From Streptomyces sp. TLI_146 (GTDB taxonomy: Bacteria; Actinomycetota; Actinomycetes; Streptomycetales; Streptomycetaceae): a stretch of DNA of 64,000 nt. The stretch spans positions 5,704,001 to 5,768,000 of the forward strand of contig NZ_PJMX01000001.1 of the NCBI RefSeq assembly GCF_002846415.1. The letters are read 5' to 3'. The notes beneath the pieces were generated by a model. That model did no database searches and was not told the DNA's origin. It saw only the letters and a program-made list of their open reading frames with translations. The position numbers and the translations under genes were made by a program. This document shows positions 25,817 to 35,142 of the stretch, piece after piece. Position 1 is the stretch's first letter. Each line of letters begins with the position of its first letter.

Positions 25817-28456
25817 GTGAGCGCCGAGGTCTATCGCGACACCTGGGGAGTCCCGCACCTTCGGGCGGCCGACGCCCGCGAGCTGGCGTACGCCCAGGGC
25901 CGGGCCACCGCAGTCGACCGGGCCTGGCAGCTGGAGGTCGAACGGCACCGGGTGCAGGGCACCACGGCCGCCTTCCTCGGCCCCGACGCGGTCGGCTGGG
26001 ACGTCTTCGCCCGCCGCGCCCGCCTGGCCGACACGGCCCGCCGGTGCTTCGAGGCGCTGGACGCGGAGACGGCGGACTGGGTCACGGCGTACGTGGCGGG
26101 GGTCAACGACGGGCTCGCTCAGGGGGCGGGGGCCGGGCGGCCCGACGCGCCGGACGCGGGGGCCGCCGAGCCGTCCGGCTTCGCCCGGACCGGCCTGGCG
26201 CCCGGCCGCTGGGAGCCCTGGACCCCGCTGGGCGTCTGGCTCTCCACCCACATCCTGTTCGCGGGCTTCCCCACCAAGCTCTGGCGCGAGCGCGCGGTCG
26301 CCGTCCTCGGCCCGGACGCGGTGGAGCTGTTCGCCACCGACGGCCCCGGCACCTCCGGCTCCAACGGCTGGCTGGTCACCGGCGAGCACACCGCCACCGG
26401 CGCCGCGATCATCGCGGGCGACCCGCACCGCTTCATCGAGGACCCCGGCGTCTACCAGCAGATCCGCCTCTCCTGCCCGGAGTTCGACGTGGTGGGCCTG
26501 GCCGTCCCCGGCGTCCCCGGCATCGCCCACTTCGGCCACACCGGCTCGGTCGCCTGGGCCATCACCAACTCCATGGCCGACTACCAGGACCTGTACCGCG
26601 AACGCCTGCGCCGCGACGGTACGGACGTGACCGCGCTCGGCCCCGACGGCTGGGCCCCGGCGTCCGTCCACGTCGAGACGGTGGAGGTGGCGGGCGCGGC
26701 CCCGGTGACGGTCGAGGTGGTCGAGACGGACCGGGGCCCGGTGATCATCGGCGGCCCCGACGCGGCCGACGCCATCAGCCTGCGCCACCCGCCCCGCGTC
26801 ACCTCCGCCCTCGGCTTCGCCGCGCTCCCGGCGCTGCTGCGGGCCCGGACCGCCGACGACGTCGACCGCGCCTTCGACGAGTGGGTCGAGCCGGTCAACG
26901 TGGTCCAGGCCGCCGACACCCAGGGCGGCCATCTGCACCGCGTGGCGGGCCGCGTACCGCTGCGCCACCCCGTCAACCGCGTACGGGTCGTACCGGCGTG
27001 GGAGGCGGCCCACGCCTGGACGGGCTGGGCCCCGATGCCGCGCGAGGAGGTGTCCGGGACGGCCGTGATGGCCAACCAGCGGGGCCTGGCGGGGCCGCTG
27101 GGCGTCGAGTTCGCGCCCCCGTACCGCGCGGACCGCATAGCGGCCCTGCTGGCCGCCTCGCGGTCCTGGACGGCGCCGGAGATGTCGGCGATCCTCCTGG
27201 ACACGGACCTGGCGTCGGCGCGCCCGCTGCTGGGACTCCTGGCGGAGCTCAAGGGCCTGACCCCCCGGGCGGAGGCCCTGCGGGACCGTCTGACGAGCTG
27301 GGACCGCCGCATGGAGGCGGACTCGACGGACGCGATGGCGTACGCGACGGTGCGCGAGCGGGTGGTACGGGCTCTGGCGGCCCACCCGTCCTTCGCGGAC
27401 CTCGCCGAACTCCCGCCCCTGCCCGACCTGTTCCTGCCCTGGCTGGCGCTGACGCCGAGGATCGCGTTCGCGCTGGAGACGATCCTGACGACGCCGATGC
27501 TGCCGGAGCTCGACCGGGCGGAGCTGGTGCGGGCGGCGCTGGAGGAAGTGGCGTCCGAGGGGGAGGAGTTCGGCCCCTGGGGCGAGGCGCACCGGCTGGC
27601 GCCCTGGCAGGCACTGCCGGTACCGGAGGAGTGGCCGGGCCTGGCGGGCGACCACGACTGCGTCCTGTCCACCAGCAGCGTCCCCGGCCTCACACACCGC
27701 GCCGCCCGCGGCCCGGCCGCGCGGTACGTCTGGGACCTGGCCCGCCGCGAGGACAGCCTCTGGGTGGTCCCGTTCGGCGCGTCCGGCGCCCCGGACAGCC
27801 CCCACCACCGGGACCAGCTGCGGCTGTGGGCGCAAGGGGAACTGGCGCGGGTCGTGACCGACTGGAGCGAGCTGAGGAGAGAGACGGTGTACGAGCGGAG
27901 CACCTACGTGTACGAGGAGAAGGCGCCCGGCTTCGGAACGGTCCGGCTGCGTCGGCTGGACCCCTCGCACGACGCGGACCTGGTCCACTCGTGGGTCACC
28001 CAGGAGCGGGCACGTTTCTGGGGGATGCTGGACGCGGACCGCGCGTACGTGGAGGAGACCTACGCGTACGTGGACTCCCTCCCCACCCACCACGCGTTCC
28101 TGCTCCTGCTGGACGACGAGCCGGTGGGGCTGTTCCAGACGTACGAGCCGGCGGCGGATCCGCTGGGGGAGTGCTACGAGGTGCGCCCCGGCGACGTCGG
28201 CATCCACATCCTGGTGGCCCCCGCCCCGGGCACGCCGCGCCCCGGCTTCACGGGCGCGCTGATGAAGTCTCTGATCGACTACGTCCTCTCCGACCCCGCC
28301 CACCAGCGGATCGTGGTGGAACCGGACGTCCGCAACGTGAAGTCGATCGAGCGGATGGTGCGGTCGGGGTTCGTGCTGGGGGAGGAAGTCCAGAAACCGG
28401 AGAAGCGGGCGCGCCTGGCATTCCTGGAGAGGCCCCCCACCCCGCCCGTTCCCTGA
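25817..28456 (+). CDS. Penicillin acylase-family Ntn-hydrolase fused to siderophore-type GNAT acyltransferase
   Basis: The 879-residue product has two parts. Residues 1-690 are a penicillin-acylase-type Ntn hydrolase: start 'VYRDTWGVPHLRA', and 'GTSGSNGWLVTGEHT', where Gly181-Ser182 is the expected self-cleavage site and Ser182 the nucleophile. There is no signal peptide, unusual for a family usually exported. Residues 691-879 are an AlcB/IucB/DesC-like acyltransferase ('HSWVTQERARFWGM', 'DVGIHILVAP', 'PDVRNVKSIERMVRSGF'). A Shine-Dalgarno AGGAG (27875-27879) stands 7 nt before an in-frame GTG (27887) exactly at the junction, so the GNAT may also be made alone. With the iron box upstream it should act in siderophore chemistry; separate genes called desG and desH have been reported (from memory) for aryl-desferrioxamines. 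The tail and stop lie in a repeat. Confidence 0.88.
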   Translation: MSAEVYRDTWGVPHLRAADARELAYAQGRATAVDRAWQLEVERHRVQGTTAAFLGPDAVGWDVFARRARLADTARRCFEALDAETADWVTAYVAGVNDGLAQGAGAGRPDAPDAGAAEPSGFARTGLAPGRWEPWTPLGVWLSTHILFAGFPTKLWRERAVAVLGPDAVELFATDGPGTSGSNGWLVTGEHTATGAAIIAGDPHRFIEDPGVYQQIRLSCPEFDVVGLAVPGVPGIAHFGHTGSVAWAITNSMADYQDLYRERLRRDGTDVTALGPDGWAPASVHVETVEVAGAAPVTVEVVETDRGPVIIGGPDAADAISLRHPPRVTSALGFAALPALLRARTADDVDRAFDEWVEPVNVVQAADTQGGHLHRVAGRVPLRHPVNRVRVVPAWEAAHAWTGWAPMPREEVSGTAVMANQRGLAGPLGVEFAPPYRADRIAALLAASRSWTAPEMSAILLDTDLASARPLLGLLAELKGLTPRAEALRDRLTSWDRRMEADSTDAMAYATVRERVVRALAAHPSFADLAELPPLPDLFLPWLALTPRIAFALETILTTPMLPELDRAELVRAALEEVASEGEEFGPWGEAHRLAPWQALPVPEEWPGLAGDHDCVLSTSSVPGLTHRAARGPAARYVWDLARREDSLWVVPFGASGAPDSPHHRDQLRLWAQGELARVVTDWSELRRETVYERSTYVYEEKAPGFGTVRLRRLDPSHDADLVHSWVTQERARFWGMLDADRAYVEETYAYVDSLPTHHAFLLLLDDEPVGLFQTYEPAADPLGECYEVRPGDVGIHILVAPAPGTPRPGFTGALMKSLIDYVLSDPAHQRIVVEPDVRNVKSIERMVRSGFVLGEEVQKPEKRARLAFLERPPTPPVP
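27874..27889 (+). promoter_or_regulatory. Internal ribosome binding site and GTG at the acylase/GNAT junction
   Basis: GAGGAGA (27874-27880) followed after 7 nt by GTG (27887-27889), codon 691 of the fusion frame. Initiation here would give a 189-residue stand-alone GNAT, the usual size of the family. It may be a relic of two once-separate coupled genes. Confidence 0.6.
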
Positions 28457-28779
28457 AGCCCTCTGGCGGGCGGCCGGGTGGTGGGTCGGGGCGGGCTGCC
28501 GGGGGCTTCGCCCCCGGGCCCCCTGAGTTCGTCCGCGGGTCGGTGGCCGGTTGCTCGCGCAGTTCCCCGCGCCCCTAGGGGGTGCGGGCGAGGGCGAAGC
28601 CGAGCATTCAAGGGGCGCGGGGAACTGCGCGACCAGCCACAGCGGACCCGCAGACAAACGAAGCGGGGCGCAGGGGCCGCAGGCCCCGCAAAACGGGGTC
28701 CGGGGGCGCAGCCCCCGGGAAACCCACCCCCGCCCCCCACCCACCCCCGGAGGGTCTAGGTGAAGGGGCGGGGTGGGGC
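28431..28779. repeat. Interspersed inverted-repeat element, copy C (fills the 334-nt gap)
   Basis: The gap between the acylase-GNAT gene and class I fumarase gene (convergent) is made entirely of this element. Outer arms (CCCCGCCCGTTCCCTGAAGC on the left; GGGTCTAGGTGAAGGGGCGG on the right) enclose GC hairpins (GGGGGC-TTCG-GCCCCC type at 28501-28515 and 28703-28718) and the inner core CGCGCAGTTCCCCGCGCCCC with its complement at 28611-28631. The left arm supplies the stop codon of the fusion gene. No gene is present. Confidence 0.88.
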
Positions 28780-28790
28780 CAAAACCCCGG

Positions 28791-30467
<1,677 letters not shown>

Positions 30468-30627
30468 TCCTCACTCGGCAGACAGCGGCTGACCTCCATT
30501 GGCACAGCACCCTCAAGCGTATGCCGCCGCCACGGCTCCGATCCTGTGAGGTAAGGCTCAGTTGCGACCGGGGCCGGGCGCCGCGCCCGCACTCGCGTAC
30601 CCCTAGTCGCGATCTATCGCGTTTGGG

Positions 30628-30640
30628 TACGCTGACTCCG
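30628..30640 (+). promoter_or_regulatory. Leaderless-type -10 of the DUF1707 gene
   Basis: TACGCT (30628-30633) is followed by 6 nt and the GTG start; no ribosome site is present. Confidence 0.6.
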
Positions 30641-31338
30641 TGGACCTCGAAAAGCACGACGCCAAGGCGCAGCCCGTGGATCCCGCCCCGCTGCGCGCCT
30701 CCGACGCCGACCGCGACCGGGTGGCCGACATCCTGCGCGAGGCCCTCGCGGAGGGCCGGCTGGACGCGGAGGAGCACGCCGAGCGCATCGACGGCGTCTA
30801 CCGCGCCAAGACGGTGGGCGAACTGGAACCGCTGGTACGGGACCTGCCCGCGGCGGCCGGCGGCGCGCACCGGTTCGGCGTGCCCCCGTCCTCGTCGTCC
30901 ACGCCCGCGTATGCGACCGCACACGCCCCGGACGAGGCCGCGGGGCCGGTCGCGGCCGAGAACCTGGTCGCCGTCTTCTCCAGCTCGACCCGCAAGGGCC
31001 GCTGGCGCATCGGCCGCCGCACGAACGCCTTCGCGCTCTTCGGCAGCGTCGAGATCGATCTCACCGAGGCCTATTTCGAACAGCGGCTTTCCGTCATCAA
31101 CGCCACCTCGGTCTTCGGCAACATCGAGGTCCGGGTCCCCGAGAACCTCACCCTGCGCGGCAGCGGAACCGGCGTCTTCGGCAACTTCGAAGTGGACACG
31201 CTGGAGGCCGAACACCCCGAGGCACCCGTGGTCGTCGTCAATGGATACGCGGTATTCGGCAACATCGAGGCCAAGCCCAAGCGCGGCAAGCGGATCGCCG
31301 ACCTCCACGACCGCCTGCGCAAACGCCTCGACTCCTGA
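30640..31338 (+). CDS. DUF1707 / LiaF-like C-terminal domain protein
   Basis: The 232-residue protein joins an N-terminal DUF1707 (SHOCT-like) domain (about 18-72; 'LRASDADRDRVADILREALAEGRLDAEEHAERIDGVYRAKT' in shortened form, residues 18-58) to a beta-helical LiaF C-terminal/DUF2154-like domain (about 105-215) with repeated 'FGS/NIEV' turns. There is no membrane helix in this member. LiaF-type domains act in cell-envelope stress sensing; how this soluble form acts is unknown. The GTG has no Shine-Dalgarno but TACGCT 6 nt upstream, arguing for leaderless translation. It precedes a wbl gene with its own spacing. Confidence 0.88.
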   Translation: MDLEKHDAKAQPVDPAPLRASDADRDRVADILREALAEGRLDAEEHAERIDGVYRAKTVGELEPLVRDLPAAAGGAHRFGVPPSSSSTPAYATAHAPDEAAGPVAAENLVAVFSSSTRKGRWRIGRRTNAFALFGSVEIDLTEAYFEQRLSVINATSVFGNIEVRVPENLTLRGSGTGVFGNFEVDTLEAEHPEAPVVVVNGYAVFGNIEAKPKRGKRIADLHDRLRKRLDS

Positions 31339-31487
31339 CGCGTCGCGTCCGCACACTTCAAGTCATCGGCGCACGATCGGAATTCCGGACATCGGAACTC
31401 AGTGCATAGGCGCGCGCACAGCGGGTAGGGACTGTCGCATCGTCGCTCGCTCGCGAAGCCGTCGTCAGCCGTCGTCAGGAGTTGGCC

Positions 31488-31844
31488 GTGCTGCATCCGC
31501 CGCATCAGTCCCTGCAGGTCGCCGTCGCAGTCCCGCCGCAGCGCGGCCCAGCTCGGGAGGACCAGGCGGGCCCGTGGCACACGGAGGCGGTCTGCCGCCG
31601 GGACGAGGCGGGGCTGTTCTTCGCCCCCTCCAAGGAACCGACGGCCGCGCGCCTGTCGCGCGAGGAGGCCGCCAAGCGCGTCTGCGCCCGCTGTCCCGTG
31701 ATGGTCGAGTGCCGCGAGCACGCCCTGCTGATGCCCGAGCCGTACGGGGTGTGGGGCGGGCTGACGGCGGCGGAGCGGCGCGTGGTGCTGGCCCGGCGGC
31801 GCCGGCGCGAGGTCGAGCTGAAGAAGGCCGCGTCCGCCGCCTGA
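31488..31844 (+). CDS. wblI: WhiB-family iron-sulfur transcription factor (WblI-like)
   Basis: The 118-residue protein has the four invariant cysteines Cys36, Cys66, Cys69 and Cys75 (C-x29-C-x2-C-x5-C) that bind a [4Fe-4S] cluster, the G-V-W-G-G-L-T turn, and a basic C-terminal tail for DNA contact. WhiB proteins work with the primary sigma factor in redox- or development-linked control. The position between DUF1707 and glpX agrees with S. coelicolor wblI as I remember it, so the symbol is an orthology inference. GTG at 31488 follows AGGAG with 6-nt spacing; an upstream TTG at 31482 is less likely. Confidence 0.88.
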   Translation: MLHPPHQSLQVAVAVPPQRGPAREDQAGPWHTEAVCRRDEAGLFFAPSKEPTAARLSREEAAKRVCARCPVMVECREHALLMPEPYGVWGGLTAAERRVVLARRRRREVELKKAASAA

Positions 31845-31848
31845 CGCG

Positions 31849-31913
31849 CGCGTACGTACGCGAAGGGGCGCTCCCGTCCGCACAACGGGGGCGCCCCTTC
31901 ACGTACGTACGCG
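31849..31913. terminator. Long bidirectional terminator between wbl and glpX
   Basis: An inner stem (GAAGGGGCGC...GCGCCCCTTC) is extended outward by CGCGTACGTACG (31849-31860) and CGTACGTACGCG (31902-31913), giving an unusually long near-continuous hairpin between convergent genes. Confidence 0.85.
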
Positions 31914-31923
31914 ACCTCGGCCG

Positions 31924-32955
31924 CTACTTCGCGCGGTCGAAGTCGATCTGGCTGTAGGCGCGCAGCTTGGAGAGCCGGTGCGTGGAGTCGATCTGGCGGA
32001 TCGTGCCCGACTTCGAGCGCATGACCAGCGACTGGGTGGTGGCGGTCTCGGCGCGGTAGCGGACACCGCGCAGGAGCTCGCCGTCGGTGATGCCGGTGGC
32101 GACGAAGAAGACGTTCTCGCCGGAGACCAGGTCGTTGGTCGAGAGCACCCGGTCGAGGTCGTGGCCCGCGTCGAGCGCGCGCCGGCGCTCGGCGTCGTCC
32201 TTGGGCCACAGCTTGCCCTGGATGGTGCCGCCGAGGCACTTGATGGCGCAGGCGGAGATGATGCCCTCGGGCGTGCCGCCGATGCCCATCAGCAGGTCGA
32301 CGCCGGTGCCCTCGCGCACGGCCATGATGGAGCCGGCCACATCGCCGTCGGAGATGAACTTGATGCGGGCGCCGGTCTCCCGGATCTCCTTGACGATGCC
32401 TTCGTGGCGCGGCCGGTCGAGGATGACGACCGTGACGTCCTCGGGCGAGGAGTTCTTGGCCTTGGCGACGCGCCGGATGTTCACCGAGACGGGCGCGTCG
32501 ATGTCGACGAAGTCGGCGGCCTCGGGCCCGGTGACCAGCTTGTCCATGTAGAAGACGGCGGACGGGTCGAACATCGTCCCGCGGTCGGCCGCGGCCAGGA
32601 CCGCGATGGCGTTGGGCATGCCCTTGGCGTTGAGCGTGGTGCCGTCGATGGGGTCGACGGCGATGTCGACCTCGGGCCCGGTGCCGTCCCCGATGCGCTC
32701 CCCGTTGTAGAGCATGGGAGCTTCGTCCTTTTCTCCTTCCCCAATGACGACGACGCCGTTCATGGAGACGGTGGAGACGAGGGTGCGCATGGCGTTGACC
32801 GCGGCGCCGTCCGCGCCGATCTTGTCGCCGCGCCCGACCCAGCGGCCCGCGGCCATGGCGGCGGCCTCGGTGACCCGGACCAGTTCCAGGGCGAGGTTGC
32901 GGTCGGGGGCCTCGGGCGAGACCTCCAGCTGGGGCGGCAAGTTGTGCTCGGTCAT
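31924..32955 (-). CDS. glpX: Fructose-1,6-bisphosphatase class II
   Basis: The 343-residue enzyme is the GlpX-type, Li+-sensitive metal-dependent phosphatase converting fructose 1,6-bisphosphate to fructose 6-phosphate in gluconeogenesis. Metal and phosphate motifs 'GEGEKDEAPMLYNGE', 'VDPIDGTT' and 'SDGDVAGSI' are intact, as is 'LLMGIGGTPEGIISACAIKCLGG'. The ATG at 32955 follows AAAGGTG; the frame stays open upstream but homologues start M-T-E-x-x-x-P. Actinobacteria usually rely on this class as their only FBPase. Confidence 0.95.
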   Translation of the reverse strand: MTEHNLPPQLEVSPEAPDRNLALELVRVTEAAAMAAGRWVGRGDKIGADGAAVNAMRTLVSTVSMNGVVVIGEGEKDEAPMLYNGERIGDGTGPEVDIAVDPIDGTTLNAKGMPNAIAVLAAADRGTMFDPSAVFYMDKLVTGPEAADFVDIDAPVSVNIRRVAKAKNSSPEDVTVVILDRPRHEGIVKEIRETGARIKFISDGDVAGSIMAVREGTGVDLLMGIGGTPEGIISACAIKCLGGTIQGKLWPKDDAERRRALDAGHDLDRVLSTNDLVSGENVFFVATGITDGELLRGVRYRAETATTQSLVMRSKSGTIRQIDSTHRLSKLRAYSQIDFDRAK

Positions 32956-33083
32956 CGGAGCGCACCTTTCTGTACGGCGACGGCCGGTCGAAATCAGAGG
33001 GTCCCTGGACTCTATCGTCACATCGACAAAATGAGCAGAGGGGGCCACGTATGAGCAGCGACATGACCTGAGACCATGGGGGC

Positions 33084-33617
33084 GTGGCAGGAACACGTGG
33101 CAAGCAGAGTGTGCGGAACATGCTGCAGTCGTTGGCGGTGATCGGTATCGCCGTGGCTGTGATCTACATGTTCGTCCCGCACGACGGAAAGAAGGACCCC
33201 GTCAAGGCGGTCGACTACCGCGTCGAGCTCTTGACGGTCCGCCGCGCCGCGCCGTACCCGGTGGCGGCGCCGGTCGGGCTCCCCGACCAGGACAAGTGGA
33301 AGGCGACCTCGGTCACGTACGACGGCCAGGCCGACAACGCCTGGCACCTGGGCTTCCTGGACCCGGAGAAGGAGTACGTGGCGATCGAGCAGTCCTCGGC
33401 GCCCGACCGGGACAAGTTCGTCCGTTCCGTAGCCAAGAAGGCGGCGAAGACGGACCACACCCAGCAGATCGCGGGCGCGACCTGGCGCCGCTGGGAGGGC
33501 CCCAAGTACGACGCGCTGGTCCGCGAGGACAAGGGCTCCACGACCGTGGTGACCGGCACGGCGGGCTTCGCGCAGCTGGAGCGGATGGCGGCGGCGCTGG
33601 AGCTGAAGAAGGCGTGA
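33084..33617 (+). CDS. DUF4245 domain membrane-anchored protein
   Basis: The 177-residue protein has a short basic N-terminus, one membrane helix or uncleaved signal (about 14-30, 'LAVIGIAVAVIYMFV') and an extracytoplasmic DUF4245 domain with conserved 'WHLGFLDPEKEYVAIEQS' and 'TWRRWEGPKYDALVRE'. Function of the family is unknown; its constant neighbourhood with glpX suggests envelope housekeeping. The GTG start lacks a good ribosome site; GACCAT 6 nt upstream could be a -10 of a leaderless transcript, but it is a weak match. Confidence 0.85.
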   Translation: MAGTRGKQSVRNMLQSLAVIGIAVAVIYMFVPHDGKKDPVKAVDYRVELLTVRRAAPYPVAAPVGLPDQDKWKATSVTYDGQADNAWHLGFLDPEKEYVAIEQSSAPDRDKFVRSVAKKAAKTDHTQQIAGATWRRWEGPKYDALVREDKGSTTVVTGTAGFAQLERMAAALELKKA

Positions 33618-33668
33618 TGTCTGGGTGACGTGGGTCTGTGTGACCTGGGTCTTTGTGACGTCGTACGG

Positions 33669-33708
33669 CGAAGGCCGCCGCACCCCACTGGGGCTGCGGC
33701 GGCCTTCG
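33669..33708. terminator. Bidirectional terminator between DUF4245 and nitroreductase genes
   Basis: A 13-bp perfect stem CGAAGGCCGCCGC / GCGGCGGCCTTCG with an inner CCCC/GGGG pair. Confidence 0.85.
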
Positions 33709-33734
33709 GCGTACGGGCCGGGCTGAGGCGGGGC

Positions 33735-34325
33735 TCAGACGGTGGTGACGACCTCGTCGTAGGCCAGGCGCGGGCTGCGCGGGTACGACGCGTCCTCGCC
33801 CGGCTTGCCGATGTTGACGACCATCAGCGGGGTGTGGTCGCCGTCCAGGAACTCCTTCTGGATGCCGGCGCCGTCGAAGCCGGTCATCGGCCCGGCGGCG
33901 AGCCCGGCGGCGCGGACGCCGACGATGAAGTAGGCGGCCTGGAGCGCGGCGTTCAGACCGGCGGCGTTCTCACGGGTCGGCCGCTCGCTGAAGAACACGT
34001 CCTTGGCCTGCGGGAACGCCGGGAACAGCGTCGGCAGCTCCTCGTGGAACTCGTTGTCGGCGGCGAGGATGGCGACCAGCGGGGCGGCGGCGGTCTTGGC
34101 CCGGTTGCCCTCGGCCATGTGCGCGACCAGCCGCTCACGCGCCTCGGCCGAACGCACCAGCACGATCCGCAGCGGCGTCTGGTTGAAGGCGGTCGGCCCG
34201 AACTTGACCAGGTCGTAGATCGCCTGCACCTGCTCCTCGCTCACCGGCTCGTCGGTGAACGTGTTGGCAGTACGGGCCTCGCGGAAGAGGAGGTCCTGGG
34301 CGGCGGGGTCAAGGGCGAGAGACAT
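33735..34325 (-). CDS. Nitroreductase-family protein, malonic semialdehyde reductase (RutE/YdfG-like NTR)
   Basis: The 196-residue FMN-dependent nitroreductase fold protein has 'REARTANTFTDEPVSEEQ' (FMN phosphate contact near residue 20), 'FGPTAFNQTPLRIVLVRS' and 'GLAAGPMTGFDGAGIQKEF'. It matches the RutE/HadB type annotated as malonic semialdehyde reductase, which in uracil catabolism makes 3-hydroxypropionate; no other rut genes are nearby, so the role may be general aldehyde or nitro reduction. The promoter region carries an imperfect palindrome at about 34397-34416. Confidence 0.88.
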   Translation of the reverse strand: MSLALDPAAQDLLFREARTANTFTDEPVSEEQVQAIYDLVKFGPTAFNQTPLRIVLVRSAEARERLVAHMAEGNRAKTAAAPLVAILAADNEFHEELPTLFPAFPQAKDVFFSERPTRENAAGLNAALQAAYFIVGVRAAGLAAGPMTGFDGAGIQKEFLDGDHTPLMVVNIGKPGEDASYPRSPRLAYDEVVTTV

Positions 34326-34396
34326 TACGTACCTTCCGGACTTACGGGGATTCCGCTTGTGGGGGATTCAAGCGGCGACGCCACCGTACGACGGAG

Positions 34397-34416
34397 TTAG
34401 GTTAACTTTCAACTAA
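34397..34416 (-). promoter_or_regulatory. Imperfect palindrome upstream of the nitroreductase gene
   Basis: TTAGGTTAACTTTCAACTAA is an AT-rich imperfect inverted repeat in otherwise GC-rich DNA, about 75 nt before the start codon; it resembles MarR/HxlR-type operators found before nitroreductase and quinone reductase genes. Confidence 0.4.
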
Positions 34417-34444
34417 TGGGGTGCCTGGGTGACTGTCCTCACAG

Positions 34445-34817
34445 CCCCCCACCCCGCCCCTCCCCGAAAGCCCTCTGGCGGGCGGCCGGGGGCCGTGCCC
34501 CTGTGCCCCGGTTCGTTCGTCTGCGGGCCGGTGGGGGCTGGTCGCGCAGTTCCCCGCGCCCCTGGGGGGTGCGGGTGGCGGGCGAGTACGAGTGCGAGGG
34601 CGAAGCCGAGCCATTTAGGGGCGCGGGGAACTGCGCGACCAGCCACGCACGGTCCGCAGACGGACGGGGTCTGGGGCGGAGCCCCGGCTGCACAGCTCAG
34701 TAGCGGGGTGCAAGGGCCGCAGGCCCCGCTCGGGGGCTGGGGGCGGAGCCCCCGGGAGAACCCCCACCTCAACCCACCCCCACCCCCGGAGGGTCTAGGG
34801 AAGGGGCGGGGAGGGGA
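34445..34817. repeat. Interspersed inverted-repeat element, copy D (fills most of a 495-nt gap)
   Basis: Same nested design as copies B and C: outer arms CCCCGCCCCTCCCCGAAAGC (left) and GGGTCTAGGGAAGGGGCGGG (right), GC hairpins, and inner core GTCGCGCAGTTCCCCGCGCC (34541-34560) with its complement at 34619-34638. Unlike the other copies it lies between two co-directional genes, downstream of xseB and upstream of the nitroreductase gene. No gene is present. Confidence 0.88.
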
Positions 34818-34820
34818 AGC

Positions 34821-35132
34821 TCACCCCTCGGCCTCCAGCGCCGCATCCAACCGAGCCCGAGCCCCCTCCAACCACCGCCGGCACACCTTCGCCAACGCCT
34901 CCCCCCGCTCCCACAGCGCCAGCGACTCCTCCAGAGTCGTCCCCCCGGCCTCCAGCCGCCGCACCACGTCGATCAACTCGTCCCGAGCCTGCTCGTACCC
35001 GAGCGACTCGGACGACGCCGACGCCCCGGCCCCCGACACGGACGCCCCGGACGCGCCGGACGCGTCCGACACGCTCACCCCCGACGCGGACGCGTCGCCC
35101 GCGTCCCCACCCGAACCAACCTTCGCTGCCAT
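34821..35132 (-). CDS. xseB: Exodeoxyribonuclease VII small subunit
   Basis: The 103-residue protein has the short XseB helical domain at its C-terminus (about 48-103, 'GYEQARDELIDVVRRLEAGG', 'TTLEESLALWERGEALAKVC'). It joins XseA to degrade single-stranded DNA in both directions during repair. The N-terminal 45 residues are an unusual Ser/Ala/Gly/Asp repeat (S-G/D-A-S-G-A-S-V-S), a lineage-specific disordered extension. ATG at 35132 has AGGG 8 nt upstream; an in-frame GTG at 35141 is possible. It starts 10 nt after the xseA stop. Confidence 0.92.
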   Translation of the reverse strand: MAAKVGSGGDAGDASASGVSVSDASGASGASVSGAGASASSESLGYEQARDELIDVVRRLEAGGTTLEESLALWERGEALAKVCRRWLEGARARLDAALEAEG

Positions 35133-35142
35133 ACCCGTCACC

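Noticed and set aside
28457..28790. Insertion-sequence remnant or small gene in the repeat-filled gap
   Set aside because: No transposase-like frame or target-site duplication; sequence is accounted for by the nested inverted-repeat element.
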